DNA of 64,000 nt from Phenylobacterium sp. (GCF_013822795.1 NZ_PNLB01000002.1:186001-250000), one strand, 5' to 3'; positions 18,023-27,070 are shown, numbered from the stretch's first letter. The notes: generated from the sequence alone by a model not told the origin. Program-made: numbers and translations.

Positions 18023-18463
18023 ATGGACATTCGCATGGCCGCCTCGCTTATCTCCTTGCCGATCGTGGCGTGTTCCGGGCCGGAGCCTGCTGTTGTGGCG
18101 CTTCCCAGCGATAACGGGGCGCCCTATCGAGTTTTGCTCCAGACGTTTGACGACGGAGCCTACGCCGACCGACCATTTCAACTGCTGGTCCAGACCGCAG
18201 GCAGCACTGGGAAGTCCAAGACCGTGCTGCGCGCTTCGCAGTGCAAAGACGTGAGGGTCGCCCAAACCGTAGATGCGCTCTATGTATTCTACGGTGAACT
18301 CATACTGGAGGGTTTCTCGAGCTTCCAGTATGCGGCCAACGAGCCGCGAGTGTTCCTATGTGACTTGCGCGCCCCCGCTTGCGCCAGCATGCAGCGTCAG
18401 CTCATCGAGGCGGGCGCTAAGCTCTCCGAAGTATGCAGCTATCGGACTGGAGCCGTGACGTAG
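18023..18463 (+). CDS. predicted lipoprotein
   Basis: 146 residues from the ATG at 18023 (MDIRMAASLISLPIVACS). The lipobox IVAC marks Cys17. The mature part is soluble (YRVLLQTFDDGAYADRPFQL, VDALYVFYGELILEG) and has four more cysteines, including CDLRAPAC. No family recognised. Its 3' end overlaps the end of the formamidase remnant on the opposite strand. Confidence 0.6.
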   Translation: MDIRMAASLISLPIVACSGPEPAVVALPSDNGAPYRVLLQTFDDGAYADRPFQLLVQTAGSTGKSKTVLRASQCKDVRVAQTVDALYVFYGELILEGFSSFQYAANEPRVFLCDLRAPACASMQRQLIEAGAKLSEVCSYRTGAVT

Positions 18464-19006
18464 GGCGAATGCGCCATACGTCCGTACTCCCCTGATGGCG
18501 GACGTCGACCGAGGGGCCGCGGCCCAAGGGTGCGGCTTGATCATCGCCAGCGTCCGTTTCGCGATCCTGGCGACAACGTGGGGCCGAGGATCGACGACTT
18601 CCGCAATATCATACTCAGTTGAGCTGCTCAGCAGGGCCGCGATCTCTGAGTCATTGAGTCCATATCGATCCTTCAGCCACAGCGACATTCCGCTGGTCGC
18701 CATCTGCAATGACGAATCCAGGGTGTTGTCGATCCCGGAAACCATCACCTCGACGTCGCCCTCAGCCCAGATGTAGCCGAGCGACTTGCCCTTGATCTCG
18801 ACCTCAAGCGAGGTCTCCAGGCCCTGGCCGCTAATTTCGCCGTCGCCCTGCAGCGCGTGACCATCGCCTAAGGAGAGCAGTGCTCCTTGTTGAAAGATCG
18901 GCAGGTAGAGGGTCACGCCCGCTGTCAGCCGGTTGTAGTCGAGGTTGCCGCCGTGAAATCCGAGGTCGCCCGCGAAGATCGCCCGGATCGGCGCTGCGAC
19001 TTCCAC
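18356..19006 (-). pseudogene. acetamidase/formamidase (FmdA/AmdA) fragment
   Basis: The first 150 residues match the C-terminal half of the FmdA/AmdA family: GGNLDYNRLTAGVTLYLPIF, GALLSLGDGHALQGDGE, LETSLEVE, and a closing EVVDPRPHVVARI. These enzymes hydrolyse formamide or acetamide to ammonia and are normally about 300-400 residues. Here the N-terminal half is missing (a stop codon lies just upstream), and the last 60 residues look like read-through into unrelated DNA overlapping the lipoprotein gene. It is a remnant, unlikely to be active. Confidence 0.75.
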
Positions 19007-19117
19007 TCACTTGTCGCCCTCGGCTTAGCGCGATCCTACGGGCAGGGATTGGGCGGTGAAGGCCTCGCGCCGACCGCAGCCGGGAGAAAGGAAGCCAAAA
19101 GAGGTTCGGCGTCCGGA

Positions 19118-19300
19118 ACGACCAGCGGCAAGCCGCGTGGATTCGAACTGCTGTCCCCGGAAAGGCGTCGGGAGATAGCCAGGATTGGCGGCAAATCTGT
19201 CGCCCCGGTAAATCGGGCGCTCTCAAAGGATCGCGATCTCGCGGCCGCTGCTGGCCGCGTCGGCGGGCAACCGCCGCGACGGTGCCGGCGGGCGTCCTAG
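19118..19300 (+). pseudogene. KGG-motif (Con-10-like) stress protein with ACG in place of the start codon
   Basis: About 60 codons reading T-S-G-K-P-R-G-F-E-L-L-S-P-E-R-R and then the paired motif REIARIGGKSVAPVNRALSK and LAAAAGRVGG. This is the general-stress KGG/Con-10 family, whose members begin M(T)..KPRGFA.(L/M)(S/D)P. The codon in the start position is ACG at 19118-19120; ATG would need one transition. No other start lies close upstream in frame, so the gene is probably silent unless a very weak start is used. It lies just beyond the truncated formamidase. Confidence 0.6.
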
Positions 19301-19354
19301 CGCTCTAGCAGCCAAGGCTTGGGGCGGAACGCGCCACCCCGAAGCCCGTGATCC

Positions 19355-20076
19355 TCACCGGCCCGAATACTTGACGCGCCAGCGGTTCGACTTCCGGTCG
19401 CGATTGAACGTCGTATCGAGCAGGTAGTCTTCGCCCTCGGCGTCCATCATCCAACGGTCAGCGGCCTTTAGCGCTGGGCCGGAGATCAGCATCACGCTCG
19501 GATAGAACACGAGGAAGTTGCTGACGTGCGGCGTTTCGAACTGGCCGTAGACGCTGGGGTCCACAGCGTTCCCGCAGGAGAAGATGCAGTCGGTTCCGAA
19601 CGTCGCTTCGTGCGCCATGCCCCCTTGAGACCAAATTCGGCGAGCGAGAAGGTGCATTTCGGCGACAGTTCAGTCAAATCGAGGCGCTCGATAGCGCTAT
19701 CATGGAAGGTGATCGACACGTCGCACCCGTCGACCACGTAGACGCGCTCGTCGCCGTAGACATTGCGCGCGGGCCCGGTGGTCTCTTCTAGATAACCGAT
19801 ATCCGCTCCGAACATGTCCGCTTTGAAGATGCTCGTCAGACGCCCCGCCGGCGGGTCGCTGACCGCCTCACGCGGGGCCGCCCCCGGCGGGGCTGCGGCC
19901 AGGACCACGGCTTCCGCCGCCGGCGCTGACGCGCGCGCCTGGGTCTCAGTGTCAGATCGGCGAGAGCCGACGTAGAACGCGCACGCACTGGACGCTACGA
20001 GAAGCAGACCCGACGCTCCTTCAGCTGCCCCGCCGCCAGATAGGTGACGTCCGCTCGGCCTGATTGGTGGACGCAC
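19355..20076 (-). pseudogene. exported hypothetical protein with a frameshift at a C5/G5 run
   Basis: The upstream frame encodes a membrane-spanning signal (SGLLLVASSACAFYVG) and a domain ending YVVDGCDVSITFHDSAIERL and CTFSLAEFGLKG. At the run of five C on the plus strand (19620-19624) the frame is lost. The next frame continues naturally with GMAHEATFGTDCIFSCGN, VDPSVYGQFETPHVSNFLVF and on to the stop at 19355. One extra G in the run restores a single protein of about 240 residues. The upstream start (GTG) is also weak. Family not recognised. Confidence 0.7.
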
Positions 20077-20184
20077 CCTGGGGCGGTTGTCTACGCTTCA
20101 TTGGCGGCGCTCCGGCCCCTCACCAAACACCTGCCGGCTAGCCGTGGCCCGCCTCCTGAAAGGGGCGGGCCTTTTGGATGGTGG

Positions 20185-20424
20185 TCATGATGCGAGGGGC
20201 AGCGCCAGTGCGGCCATGAGGGCCGCAGCGCAGGCGAAGAGGGCGGCGACGGCGTTCAGCCGGGCCTGCTTCTGCAGGGCCCGATACATGGCTGCGGCGC
20301 CAGCCCCGTCATTGTCGTAGCCGCCGATGTTGAGAGCGGGAATTGGGGTCAGGGCGGCCCAGAGCCAAAAGGAGGCCGAAATGATGCTGCAGAGCGCTGC
20401 AGCGACGAGGGGGAGGCTGTTCAT
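20185..20424 (-). CDS. small membrane protein
   Basis: 79 residues from the internal ATG (MNSLPLVAAALC). Two transmembrane helices (LVAAALCSIISASFWLWAAL and LNAVAALFACAAALMAALAL) flank a short loop with an acidic, Gly-rich turn (IGGYDNDGAGAAAMYRAL). Such two-helix proteins are frequent in alphaproteobacteria and have no assigned role. It follows the XRE gene on the same strand after about 170 bp. Confidence 0.6.
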   Translation of the reverse strand: MNSLPLVAAALCSIISASFWLWAALTPIPALNIGGYDNDGAGAAAMYRALQKQARLNAVAALFACAAALMAALALPLAS

Positions 20425-20593
20425 AGGGTGAACGGTGCAGGAGCGGCGGCGCCCAAATCGATTTCGTTGTCGGCCATGGGCGCAGTCGCAGGCGGCCAAT
20501 TTGTCCTCGCGGTCGCCGCCCCGAGAGGTCCAGTCGCAGTACGACGGCGTCGCCGATGACGGCGGAACTCGGGGCGGATGTCGTGGGCGCCGG

Positions 20594-21010
20594 TCATCCG
20601 GCGTTCCGCACGTCCGCAGCGATGACGCGGGCGAGGCTGACCAGACTGGCGAAGGCGGGCGGATTGGTCTGAGCGATCCGGGCCAAATCGGTCAACAGTT
20701 CGGAGCCTTTGTGCTGACTGACGATGGCCATGGCCATGGCGATGCTCGGGTTCTCGACCGGCTTTTGATGATCGGCGGGGAAGAAGTCGCCGGGCCGGCA
20801 TCCGAGCGCTGCGGCGCAGCGCGCCAGCATCGAGGCCGACACGCGATTGGAGGCGCGCTCGTACTTTTGGACCTGCTGGAAGGTGATACCGAGACGCCCG
20901 GCCAGGGCCTCTTGGGACATGTTGGCGAGCTTCCGGCGCGAGCGGATCTCGGCGCCGACATGAATGTCGATCGGATCGGGCGCGAAATCGGCCGGGACGT
21001 CATAGGCCAT
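20594..21010 (-). CDS. XRE-family HTH transcriptional regulator
   Basis: 138 residues. HTH at about residues 20-75: RSRRKLANMSQEALAGRLGI, then TFQQVQKYERASNRVSASML. The C-terminal half is helical (AMAMAIVSQHKGSELLTDLA). It is a paralogue of the regulator at 7500, with identical FQQVQKYER and a similar N-R-(V/L)-S-A-S-M-L segment. These regulators often control stress or accessory genes in Caulobacterales; its own targets are unknown. Confidence 0.85.
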   Translation of the reverse strand: MAYDVPADFAPDPIDIHVGAEIRSRRKLANMSQEALAGRLGITFQQVQKYERASNRVSASMLARCAAALGCRPGDFFPADHQKPVENPSIAMAMAIVSQHKGSELLTDLARIAQTNPPAFASLVSLARVIAADVRNAG

Positions 21011-21262
21011 GGAGCGATCTCCAGTCTGAGTTCAAGGTGCGCGACGGGGTGGGCCGCATGCTGGCTTGCAAGATCGTGGCGAGGCCAGGACGCGCATCTC
21101 GCCGAACCTAAGCCCTATGATGTCGGCGGCCTTTTATGCCGTGATTATGCGGCAACTCACTGCTGTGCCGCCTGGGCGCTGCGAGCCGCGCCGTCGTTCT
21201 GACTGCTGGGGTGCGCAACGCGCCTAGCCCGCTCGAACAGGTCCGTTTACTCGGCCTCTTGG

Positions 21263-21451
21263 CTATTCCTCGCGGCCCGCGCGCCGCGCTCGCCGCGCTC
21301 GCCGCGCTCGCCGCTGGCGTATCGCGATCCCGGCCACTCCAAACGCAACCACCATCACGGCCCAACTGGCGAGAAGTTCGTATGAACTGACCACCCTTGC
21401 ACGTCTCCGGTTGCCTTTGCGGGCGTCCCTCGGCGTGGAGAGCGAATACAT
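21263..21451 (-). CDS. possible small membrane protein with basic tail
   Basis: 62 residues with one hydrophobic helix (LLASWAVMVVAFGVAGIAI) and a C-terminal RRARRARRARRAG stretch. The tail is encoded by a 9-bp tandem repeat, so it may simply reflect repeat expansion. Weak support: no clear ribosome site and no recognised family. Confidence 0.3.
   Translation of the reverse strand: MYSLSTPRDARKGNRRRARVVSSYELLASWAVMVVAFGVAGIAIRQRRARRARRARRAGREE
21283..21309 (+). repeat. 9-bp tandem repeat, three exact copies
   Basis: GCCGCGCTC is repeated three times without interruption, followed by a partial fourth unit. A period divisible by three keeps any overlapping frame open. Length may vary between isolates by slippage. 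Confidence 0.7.
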
Positions 21452-21692
21452 CTGCTTGACAGTTCCGCGCTGCAGACCAAGTGACGCAGCCGGGGCGTTG
21501 ATCTTCGCGCCGCATTCTTGTGGAATTGCGAGCGATCACCGGCTGCGCGAGCCCGACGCGAACGGCGCGGACGGGCAGTCAGGCCGTCCTAGCCCCTTGC
21601 TTCATCCAGCGAGAAACCGGAACAAAACCCCCAACTTTCTCCCAACCATCCGCAGTTGGTCCAAAAAGCAGACATCTAAGTCATTGATTTTT

Positions 21693-21767
<75 letters not shown>

Positions 21768-22087
21768 GCCGGTCGCGCGCCGTTTTGAGCGGGGCGGACC
21801 AATGCCCTCCATCTAGCGATTCCCCGCGCGCGGCTCAAGCGATGGCCGCGAACGCGGACGCATTCCCGCAGTAGCGATCAACGCGGGAAACGCGCAGGAA
21901 TGCGCCCGCTATCCGGGCGCTCCGCACCCAATGGTTAAGGTGTTACAATTTTTCATAGTAAATTCACGCTAACGCTGTTGCGCCAAAAGGTCGCGGCCGG
22001 CTATGTGCCCGCTCCAATAGCGTCGCCCCTCAGATCACAATGCGAGATAGTGATTGGGACCGGCGCACCTGTAAGCTGGAGTAACCT
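21768..22087. other. 320-bp divergent promoter region
   Basis: It separates the minus-strand tRNA-Gly from the plus-strand PEP-CTERM gene. The stretch around 21935-21975 is AT-rich (GTTACAATTTTTCATAGTAA) and is the likely promoter zone of the PEP-CTERM gene. No gene is seen. Confidence 0.45.
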
Positions 22088-22612
22088 ATGAAGAAGCTGT
22101 TTGTCGGGGCTGCGCTCGCGGTCTCGATGTTGGCCGCCGCTCCGGCCGCCAACGCCGCGCAATACATCAACCTCACCTCGCCGGCCGCCGACGGTTCGAT
22201 CACCGGCGTGTTCGGCGACACCGCCGTCACCCGCGGCGACTTCTCGCACGTCTTCGACTTCGTGTTCCCGACCAACGGGGCCGGCGGCGCGACGATCAGC
22301 TCGATCCTGACGCTGGGCGCGCCCTCGACCAACATCAACTTCACCTCGGTGAAGCTGAACGGCGTCGCTCTCGACCTGATGTCGAGCGGCGATGTCGAGT
22401 TCCGCTCGCTGTTCAACCTGCCGGTCCTGGCCGGCGCGCAGAAGCTGGAAGTCGCCGGCTGGAGCGGCGGCAACGGCTCGTACAGCGGCACCCTGACCTT
22501 CGGCTCGGCGGTTCCGGAACCGGCGACCTGGGCGATGATGATCATCGGCTTCACCGGCGCCGGCGTGGCGATCCGCGCCAACCGTCGCAAGGGCGCCCTG
22601 GCCACCGCCTAA
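22088..22612 (+). CDS. PEPxxWA-CTERM exported protein, FxDxF type
   Basis: 174 residues. A Sec signal peptide (KKLFVGAALAVSMLAAAPAA) is cleaved near ANA-A. The mature domain is a beta-sandwich with the HVFDFVFP segment that typifies FxDxF PEP-CTERM proteins. The tail VPEPATWAMMIIGFTGAGVA followed by RANRRK is a PEPxxWA sorting signal. The protein is expected to be cut by an exosortase-like enzyme and released or attached at the surface; no such enzyme is encoded here. A strong terminator follows. Confidence 0.9.
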   Translation: MKKLFVGAALAVSMLAAAPAANAAQYINLTSPAADGSITGVFGDTAVTRGDFSHVFDFVFPTNGAGGATISSILTLGAPSTNINFTSVKLNGVALDLMSSGDVEFRSLFNLPVLAGAQKLEVAGWSGGNGSYSGTLTFGSAVPEPATWAMMIIGFTGAGVAIRANRRKGALATA

Positions 22613-22635
22613 GCCCCGACGACAAGACGGCATTC

Positions 22636-22673
22636 GGACCCGCCCGCCCCGCGCCGGCGGGTCCTTTTGTTTT
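22636..22673 (+). terminator. intrinsic terminator after the PEP-CTERM gene
   Basis: A perfect 9-bp stem, GGACCCGCC and GGCGGGTCC, with an 11-nt loop, followed by TTTTGTTTT. Confidence 0.9.
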
Positions 22674-22727
22674 GACGCCCCCTCGCCGCGGCCGCACGAT
22701 GGCGCAAACAACGAGAGGGAGGCCGCC

Positions 22728-23318
22728 ATGGCCGACGGCGAGATCCAGACCCAGGCCAAATTCACGGCAATGACCGAGGGCACCCAGGACGACTGGATGG
22801 CCATCATGAAGGCCGCGGGCCCGTTCAACCGCACCCTGCCCGACCGGCTGATCGGCCATCTGAAGATGCTGCAAGGCGACGACGGTGGCTATCCGGTCGA
22901 CCGGCTCGAGCACTCGCTGCAGACCGCCACCCGCGCCTTCAAGGACGGCCGCGACGAGGAGTACGTGGTCTGCGCGCTAATGCACGACATCGGCGACATC
23001 CTGGGCCCGGCCAACCACGCCGAGGTCGGGGCGGTAATCATGAAGCCCTACGTGTCGGAGCGGAACCACTGGATGCTCGACAAGCACGGCATCTTCCAGG
23101 GCTACTACTTCTTCCACCACCTGGGCCTGGACCGCGACATGCGCGAGCAGTTCCGCGGCCATCCGGACTTCGAGTACACGGCGCAGTTCTGCCATCTGTA
23201 CGACCAGAACAGCTTCGACCCGGCGTATGAGTCGATGCCGCTGGAGGCGTTCGAGCCGATGATGCGGCGGGTGATGGAGCGGCCCAAGCGCTCGATCTAT
23301 CGGCGCGAAGAGGCGTAG
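22728..23318 (+). CDS. HD-domain protein, PhnZ-like
   Basis: 196 residues. The motif set DRLEHSLQTATRA, ALMHDIGD, NHAEVGA, FFHHLG and HLYDQNSFD gives the His, His-Asp, His and late Asp ligands of an HD metal site. The preceding Glu-His and the length resemble the diiron-oxygenase branch (PhnZ and relatives), which oxidises phosphonate intermediates, rather than the phosphohydrolases. Its location beside the phosphate-starvation genes would fit phosphonate use, but no other phn gene is nearby. Substrate unproven. Convergent with phoB. Confidence 0.75.
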   Translation: MADGEIQTQAKFTAMTEGTQDDWMAIMKAAGPFNRTLPDRLIGHLKMLQGDDGGYPVDRLEHSLQTATRAFKDGRDEEYVVCALMHDIGDILGPANHAEVGAVIMKPYVSERNHWMLDKHGIFQGYYFFHHLGLDRDMREQFRGHPDFEYTAQFCHLYDQNSFDPAYESMPLEAFEPMMRRVMERPKRSIYRREEA

Positions 23319-23329
23319 TCGCCAGCTAT

Positions 23330-23462
23330 CATCCCGGTTTGCGCAGCAAGACCGGGACCCATTCACGCCAATTTGGCGGAATGGGGCGCGGTCGCGCCGC
23401 GACCTGACCCATCAGGTGTTCATGGTTCCCGGACAGCCGCTGCGCGGCTTCCGGGATGACAC
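23330..23462. repeat. two inverted copies of a palindromic intergenic element
   Basis: Copy one (23330-23361) reads CATCCCGG...CCGGGACCCAT. Copy two (about 23420-23460) is the same type in reverse: ATGGTTCCCGG...CCGGGATGAC, with a strong internal stem around CAGCCGCTGCGCGGCT. Each copy folds alone, and together they could form a larger hairpin. This is the style of dispersed REP-like sequences in Caulobacterales. It lies between the convergent 3' ends of the HD gene and phoB and may stop transcription from both sides. Confidence 0.65.
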
Positions 23463-23469
23463 GATGCGC

Positions 23470-24162
23470 TCAGGCGTCCATGTCCAGCGAGTAGCCGGCC
23501 GAGCGCACGGTGCGGATCGGGTCGGCCATCGTCTCTTCCTTGTTGAGCGCCTTGCGCAAGCGGCCGACATGGACGTCGACGGTGCGGGCCTCGACATAGA
23601 CGTCCGAGCCCCAGACCGCGTCCAGCAGCTGCTCGCGGCTGAACACTCGTCCCGGGTGCTGCATCAAGTAGTCCAGCAAGCGGAACTCAGTCGGGCCCAG
23701 GTGGATCTCCTTGCCCGCCCGCTTCACCCGGTGGGCGACGCGGTCGATGGTCAGGTCGCCGATGTGCACGCGATCCTCGGCCAGGCCCGGCCGGATGCGG
23801 CGCAGCACCGCGCGGATGCGGGCCGACAGCTCGCTCATCGCGAACGGCTTGACGATGTAGTCGTCGGCGCCGGTGTCCAGGCCGCGGATCCGATCGCTCT
23901 CTTCACCACGGGCGGTGAGCATGATGATCGGCACGTTGCGGCTTTCAGAGCGCTGGCGCAGGCGGCGGCAGACCTCGATGCCGGAGATCTTCGGCAGCAT
24001 CCAGTCGAGGATGATGATGTCCGGCAAGCGCTCGGACACCAGGGTCAGGGCCTCCTCCCCGTCGGCGGCCACGACCACGTCGTAGCCTTCCTTGTCGAGG
24101 TTGTACTGCAGCAGGGTCGAGAGGGCGTCTTCGTCCTCAACCACCAGAATAAAGGGCGTCAA
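23470..24162 (-). CDS. phoB: phosphate regulon response regulator PhoB
   Basis: 230 residues from a TTG start with an AAGGAG site nine bases upstream. The receiver domain (1-120) has the acidic pocket VVEDED, the phospho-acceptor Asp53 (IIILDWMLPK), the conserved Thr (MLTARG) and Lys (YIVKPF). The winged-helix DNA-binding domain (130-228) has LGPTEFRLLDYLMQHPGRVF and VDVHVGRLRKALN. When phosphorylated by PhoR it binds Pho boxes. It is the last gene of pstC-pstA-pstB-phoU-phoB; phoR is separated (31237-32670). Confidence 0.97.
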   Translation of the reverse strand: MTPFILVVEDEDALSTLLQYNLDKEGYDVVVAADGEEALTLVSERLPDIIILDWMLPKISGIEVCRRLRQRSESRNVPIIMLTARGEESDRIRGLDTGADDYIVKPFAMSELSARIRAVLRRIRPGLAEDRVHIGDLTIDRVAHRVKRAGKEIHLGPTEFRLLDYLMQHPGRVFSREQLLDAVWGSDVYVEARTVDVHVGRLRKALNKEETMADPIRTVRSAGYSLDMDA

Positions 24163-24191
24163 TTCAGCGGACTCCTTGAAGCGAGCGCGCG

Positions 24192-24887
24192 TCAGACGCG
24201 CAGCGCATCCGTCTTCGGTCGTTCGGCGGAGATCATCTCTTCGCCGGTGATTTCGTAGTGGATGATCTCGGCGATGTTGGTGGCGTGGTCGCCGATACGC
24301 TCGAGATTCTTGGCGACGAACAGCAGGTGGGCGCAGGCGGTGATCGTGCGCGGATCGCCCATCATGTAGGTCAGCAATTCACGGAACAGGCTGTTGTAGT
24401 GCTCGTCCACCTCGTCGTCGCGCGACCACACCGCCAGCGCGCGGTCGAGGTCGGAGCCGGTGTAGGCGTCCAGCACGTCCTTCAGACGGCCCAGCACCAG
24501 GCGCCCCATGCGCTCGATCGAGCGGGTCAGCGGGCTGATCGGCTCGGCCTCGTTGAGGATCATCGTCCGCTTGGCGATGTTCTTGGCCAGGTCCCCGCAG
24601 CGTTCGAGGTTCGAGGCGATCTTCATCGCCGCCACCGTCTTGCGCAGGTCGTTGGCCATCGGCTGGCGCAGCGCGATCAGACGGATCGCCTTGCGCTCGA
24701 TGTCGGCCTCCAGGACGTCCAGCCGCTCGTCGCGGCCGACCACCGCCTCGGCCAGCGCCTGGTCGCGCTTGACGACGGCGTCGAGCGCGTCGCCGACCTG
24801 AGCCTCAGTCAAACCGCCCATCCGCGCGCAGTCGGCGGTGAGGGTGTTCAGTTCGTCTTCGTAGGATTTGACGATGTGCTCGTTCAT
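24192..24887 (-). CDS. phoU: phosphate signalling protein PhoU
   Basis: 231 residues from MNEHIVKSYEDEL; an upstream in-frame start is not needed. Two PhoU-type three-helix bundles are visible: one around IERKAIRLIALRQPMANDLR with the metal-binding ERCGDLAKNIA, the other around ERIGDHATNIAEII. PhoU couples the Pst transporter to PhoR and keeps PhoR in its phosphatase state when phosphate is ample. Lies 10 bp after pstB and 29 bp before phoB. Confidence 0.97.
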   Translation of the reverse strand: MNEHIVKSYEDELNTLTADCARMGGLTEAQVGDALDAVVKRDQALAEAVVGRDERLDVLEADIERKAIRLIALRQPMANDLRKTVAAMKIASNLERCGDLAKNIAKRTMILNEAEPISPLTRSIERMGRLVLGRLKDVLDAYTGSDLDRALAVWSRDDEVDEHYNSLFRELLTYMMGDPRTITACAHLLFVAKNLERIGDHATNIAEIIHYEITGEEMISAERPKTDALRV

Positions 24888-24897
24888 GTCCCTGCCC

Positions 24898-25725
24898 CTA
24901 GCCGAACCGGCCGGTGATGTAGTCCTGGGTGCGGCTGTCACGCGGGTTGGTGAAGATCTCGCCGGTGGGACCGGCCTCCACCAGCTTGCCCAGATGGAAG
25001 AAGGCGGTCTTCTGCGACACCCGCGCGGCCTGGGCCATCGAGTGGGTGACGATGACGATGCAGTACTGGTTGCGCAGTTCGTCGATCAGTTCCTCGATCC
25101 GCGCGGTGGCGATCGGGTCGAGCGCCGAGCAAGGCTCGTCCATCAGGATCACCTCCGGCGACACGGCGATGGCGCGGGCGATGACCAGGCGCTGCTGCTG
25201 GCCGCCGGAAAGGCCGGTGCCGGGCTGGTGCAGGCGGTCGGCGACCTCGGTCCAGAGGCCGGCGCGCTTCAGCGAGGATTCGACGATGGCTTCCAGTTCG
25301 GCCTTGCCCGAGGCGATGCCGTGGATGCGCGGGCCATAAGCGACGTTCTCGAAGATCGTCTTAGGGAACGGGTTGGGCTTCTGGAACACCATGCCGACCC
25401 GGGCGCGCAGCACCACCGGGTCGATGGAACGGTCGTTGACGTCCTCGCCGTCCAGCTCGATGCGGCCGGTGACCTTGCAGCCCGCGACGGTGTCGTTCAT
25501 CCGGTTGATCGAGCGCAGGAAGGTCGACTTCCCGCAGCCCGACGGGCCGATCAGGGCGGTGACCGAGTTCTCGGGCACGTCGAGCGAGACGTCGAACAGC
25601 GCCTGCTTCTCGCCGTAGAAGACGTTGACGTCGCGGGCGCGGATCTTGATCGGCGCATTTGGTAGCGCCGCGTGACCACGGTCGACGGCGATGTGGACGG
25701 GGGCGGTGGCGGTGTCGTGAGCCAT
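24898..25725 (-). CDS. pstB: phosphate ABC transporter ATPase PstB
   Basis: 275 residues from the ATG at 25725 ([11 protein letters not shown]). It has all ABC motifs: Walker [11 protein letters not shown]-loop VFQKPNPFP, signature LSGGQQQRL, Walker [14 protein letters not shown] and the H-loop THSM. The C-terminus QDYITGRFG is typical of PstB. It powers high-affinity phosphate import with PstC and PstA. The substrate-binding protein PstS is not in the window. Confidence 0.97.
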   Translation of the reverse strand: MAHDTATAPVHIAVDRGHAALPNAPIKIRARDVNVFYGEKQALFDVSLDVPENSVTALIGPSGCGKSTFLRSINRMNDTVAGCKVTGRIELDGEDVNDRSIDPVVLRARVGMVFQKPNPFPKTIFENVAYGPRIHGIASGKAELEAIVESSLKRAGLWTEVADRLHQPGTGLSGGQQQRLVIARAIAVSPEVILMDEPCSALDPIATARIEELIDELRNQYCIVIVTHSMAQAARVSQKTAFFHLGKLVEAGPTGEIFTNPRDSRTQDYITGRFG

Positions 25726-25777
25726 GGCGTCATCTCGCTGGCTGGGCATGGAAAATCTCGGGATCAGGCGCATCGCG

Positions 25778-27070
25778 TCACCACCGCCGCTCGAAGCGGC
25801 GCCGAAGCAGGATGGCGGCCAGGTTCATGACGATCATGAAGACCAGCAGCACGATGATGGCGGCGGCGGTGCGTTCATGGAAGCCGCGCTCGGAAGCGTT
25901 CTCCCAGATGAACACCTGAACGGGCAGGACGGTGGCCGCGCCGGTGAAACCTTCCGGAACGCCGGGCACGAAAGAGACCATGCCGATCATCAGCAGCGGC
26001 GCGGTCTCGCCAAGCGCGTGGGCCAGCGACAGGATCGCACCGGTCATGACGCCGGGCATGGCCAGCGGCAAGACATGGTGGAACACCGTCTGCGTGCGCG
26101 AGGCGCCGACCCCGAGCGCGGCCTCGCGGATCGACGGGGGCACGGCCTTCAGCGCCGAGCGGGTGGCGATGATCACGGTCGGCAGCGACATCAGCGCCAG
26201 CACCAGGCCGCCGACCAGCGGCGAGGAGCGCGGCACCGCCATCCAGTTGATGAACACCGCCAAGCCGAGCAGGCCGTAGACGATCGACGGCACCGCGGCG
26301 AGGTTGTTGATGTTGACCTCGATCAGGTCGGTCCAACGGTTCTTCGGCGCGAACTCTTCCAGATAGGTCGCGGCCAGCACCCCGATCGGGATCGCCAGGG
26401 TGGCGGTGACCAGCAGCATCATCAGCGAACCGACAATGGCCCCCAGCACGCCGGCCTGTTCCGGCTCGGTCGAGTCCGAGCGGGTCAGGAAGCCGGTGTT
26501 GAACCCGGAGGTGACGGCGCCGGACGCCTTGAGCTTGTCCATCCAATCCAGCTGCTGGTTGTCCAGCTTGCGCTCGTCCTCGGGCGTGGCGCGCTTGATC
26601 TGGTCCTTGAAGTAGAGGGCCGCGTCCGATTTCACCGGGCCGGTGACGGTGACCGTCTTGCCGATCAGGCTCGGGTCCTCGCGCACCATCTTCAGCAGCT
26701 GGAAGCCGAGGTCGTTGGACATGATCTCCAGGACCTTGCCCGACTTGTTCCCGAATTCGTCGTCGGTCTCGCCCAGCTTGGCCAGCACCGAGTTGGCGAC
26801 CAGCATGTCGTAGTTGGCCCCGGTCGGATCGGCCTTGTCGATCTTGCTGGCGTCCAGGTGAACCGGGACGGTGATCTGGTAGTCGATGAAGGTCGAATAG
26901 CCCTGGGTCACGATCCGGCCGAGCAAGATCGCAAGGAAGGACAGCGCGATCACGATGGCCAGGCGGCCATAGAGGCGGAAGCGCATTTCCTGGGCGTGGC
27001 GCTTCTTCAGCCGCGCCTCGACGGTCTGGCGCAGGCTGTTCGCGGAGGGCGTCAGGGCGGCGTCAGTCAT
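25778..27070 (-). CDS. pstA: phosphate ABC transporter permease PstA
   Basis: 430 residues, longer than E. coli PstA (about 296) because of an N-terminal extracytoplasmic extension (about 45-210) found in the alphaproteobacterial form (DUF3333 type). One helix precedes the extension and about five follow it. The permease signature loop is [20 protein letters not shown]. It overlaps pstC by eight bases (ATGACTGA), so the two are translationally coupled. Confidence 0.95.
   Translation of the reverse strand: MTDAALTPSANSLRQTVEARLKKRHAQEMRFRLYGRLAIVIALSFLAILLGRIVTQGYSTFIDYQITVPVHLDASKIDKADPTGANYDMLVANSVLAKLGETDDEFGNKSGKVLEIMSNDLGFQLLKMVREDPSLIGKTVTVTGPVKSDAALYFKDQIKRATPEDERKLDNQQLDWMDKLKASGAVTSGFNTGFLTRSDSTEPEQAGVLGAIVGSLMMLLVTATLAIPIGVLAATYLEEFAPKNRWTDLIEVNINNLAAVPSIVYGLLGLAVFINWMAVPRSSPLVGGLVLALMSLPTVIIATRSALKAVPPSIREAALGVGASRTQTVFHHVLPLAMPGVMTGAILSLAHALGETAPLLMIGMVSFVPGVPEGFTGAATVLPVQVFIWENASERGFHERTAAAIIVLLVFMIVMNLAAILLRRRFERRW

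Larger units (their letters stand above)
21011..21692. other. 682-bp region between the XRE gene and tRNA-Gly
   Basis: Contains a possible 62-residue membrane protein (21263-21451) and a short tandem repeat. The rest shows no convincing coding signal. The part next to the tRNA (about 21600-21692) is relatively AT-rich and holds the transcription end of the tRNA. Confidence 0.4.

Noticed and set aside
21283..21309. 9-bp tandem repeat as part of a CRISPR or regulatory array
   Set aside because: Only three short copies with no spacers; best explained by slippage.
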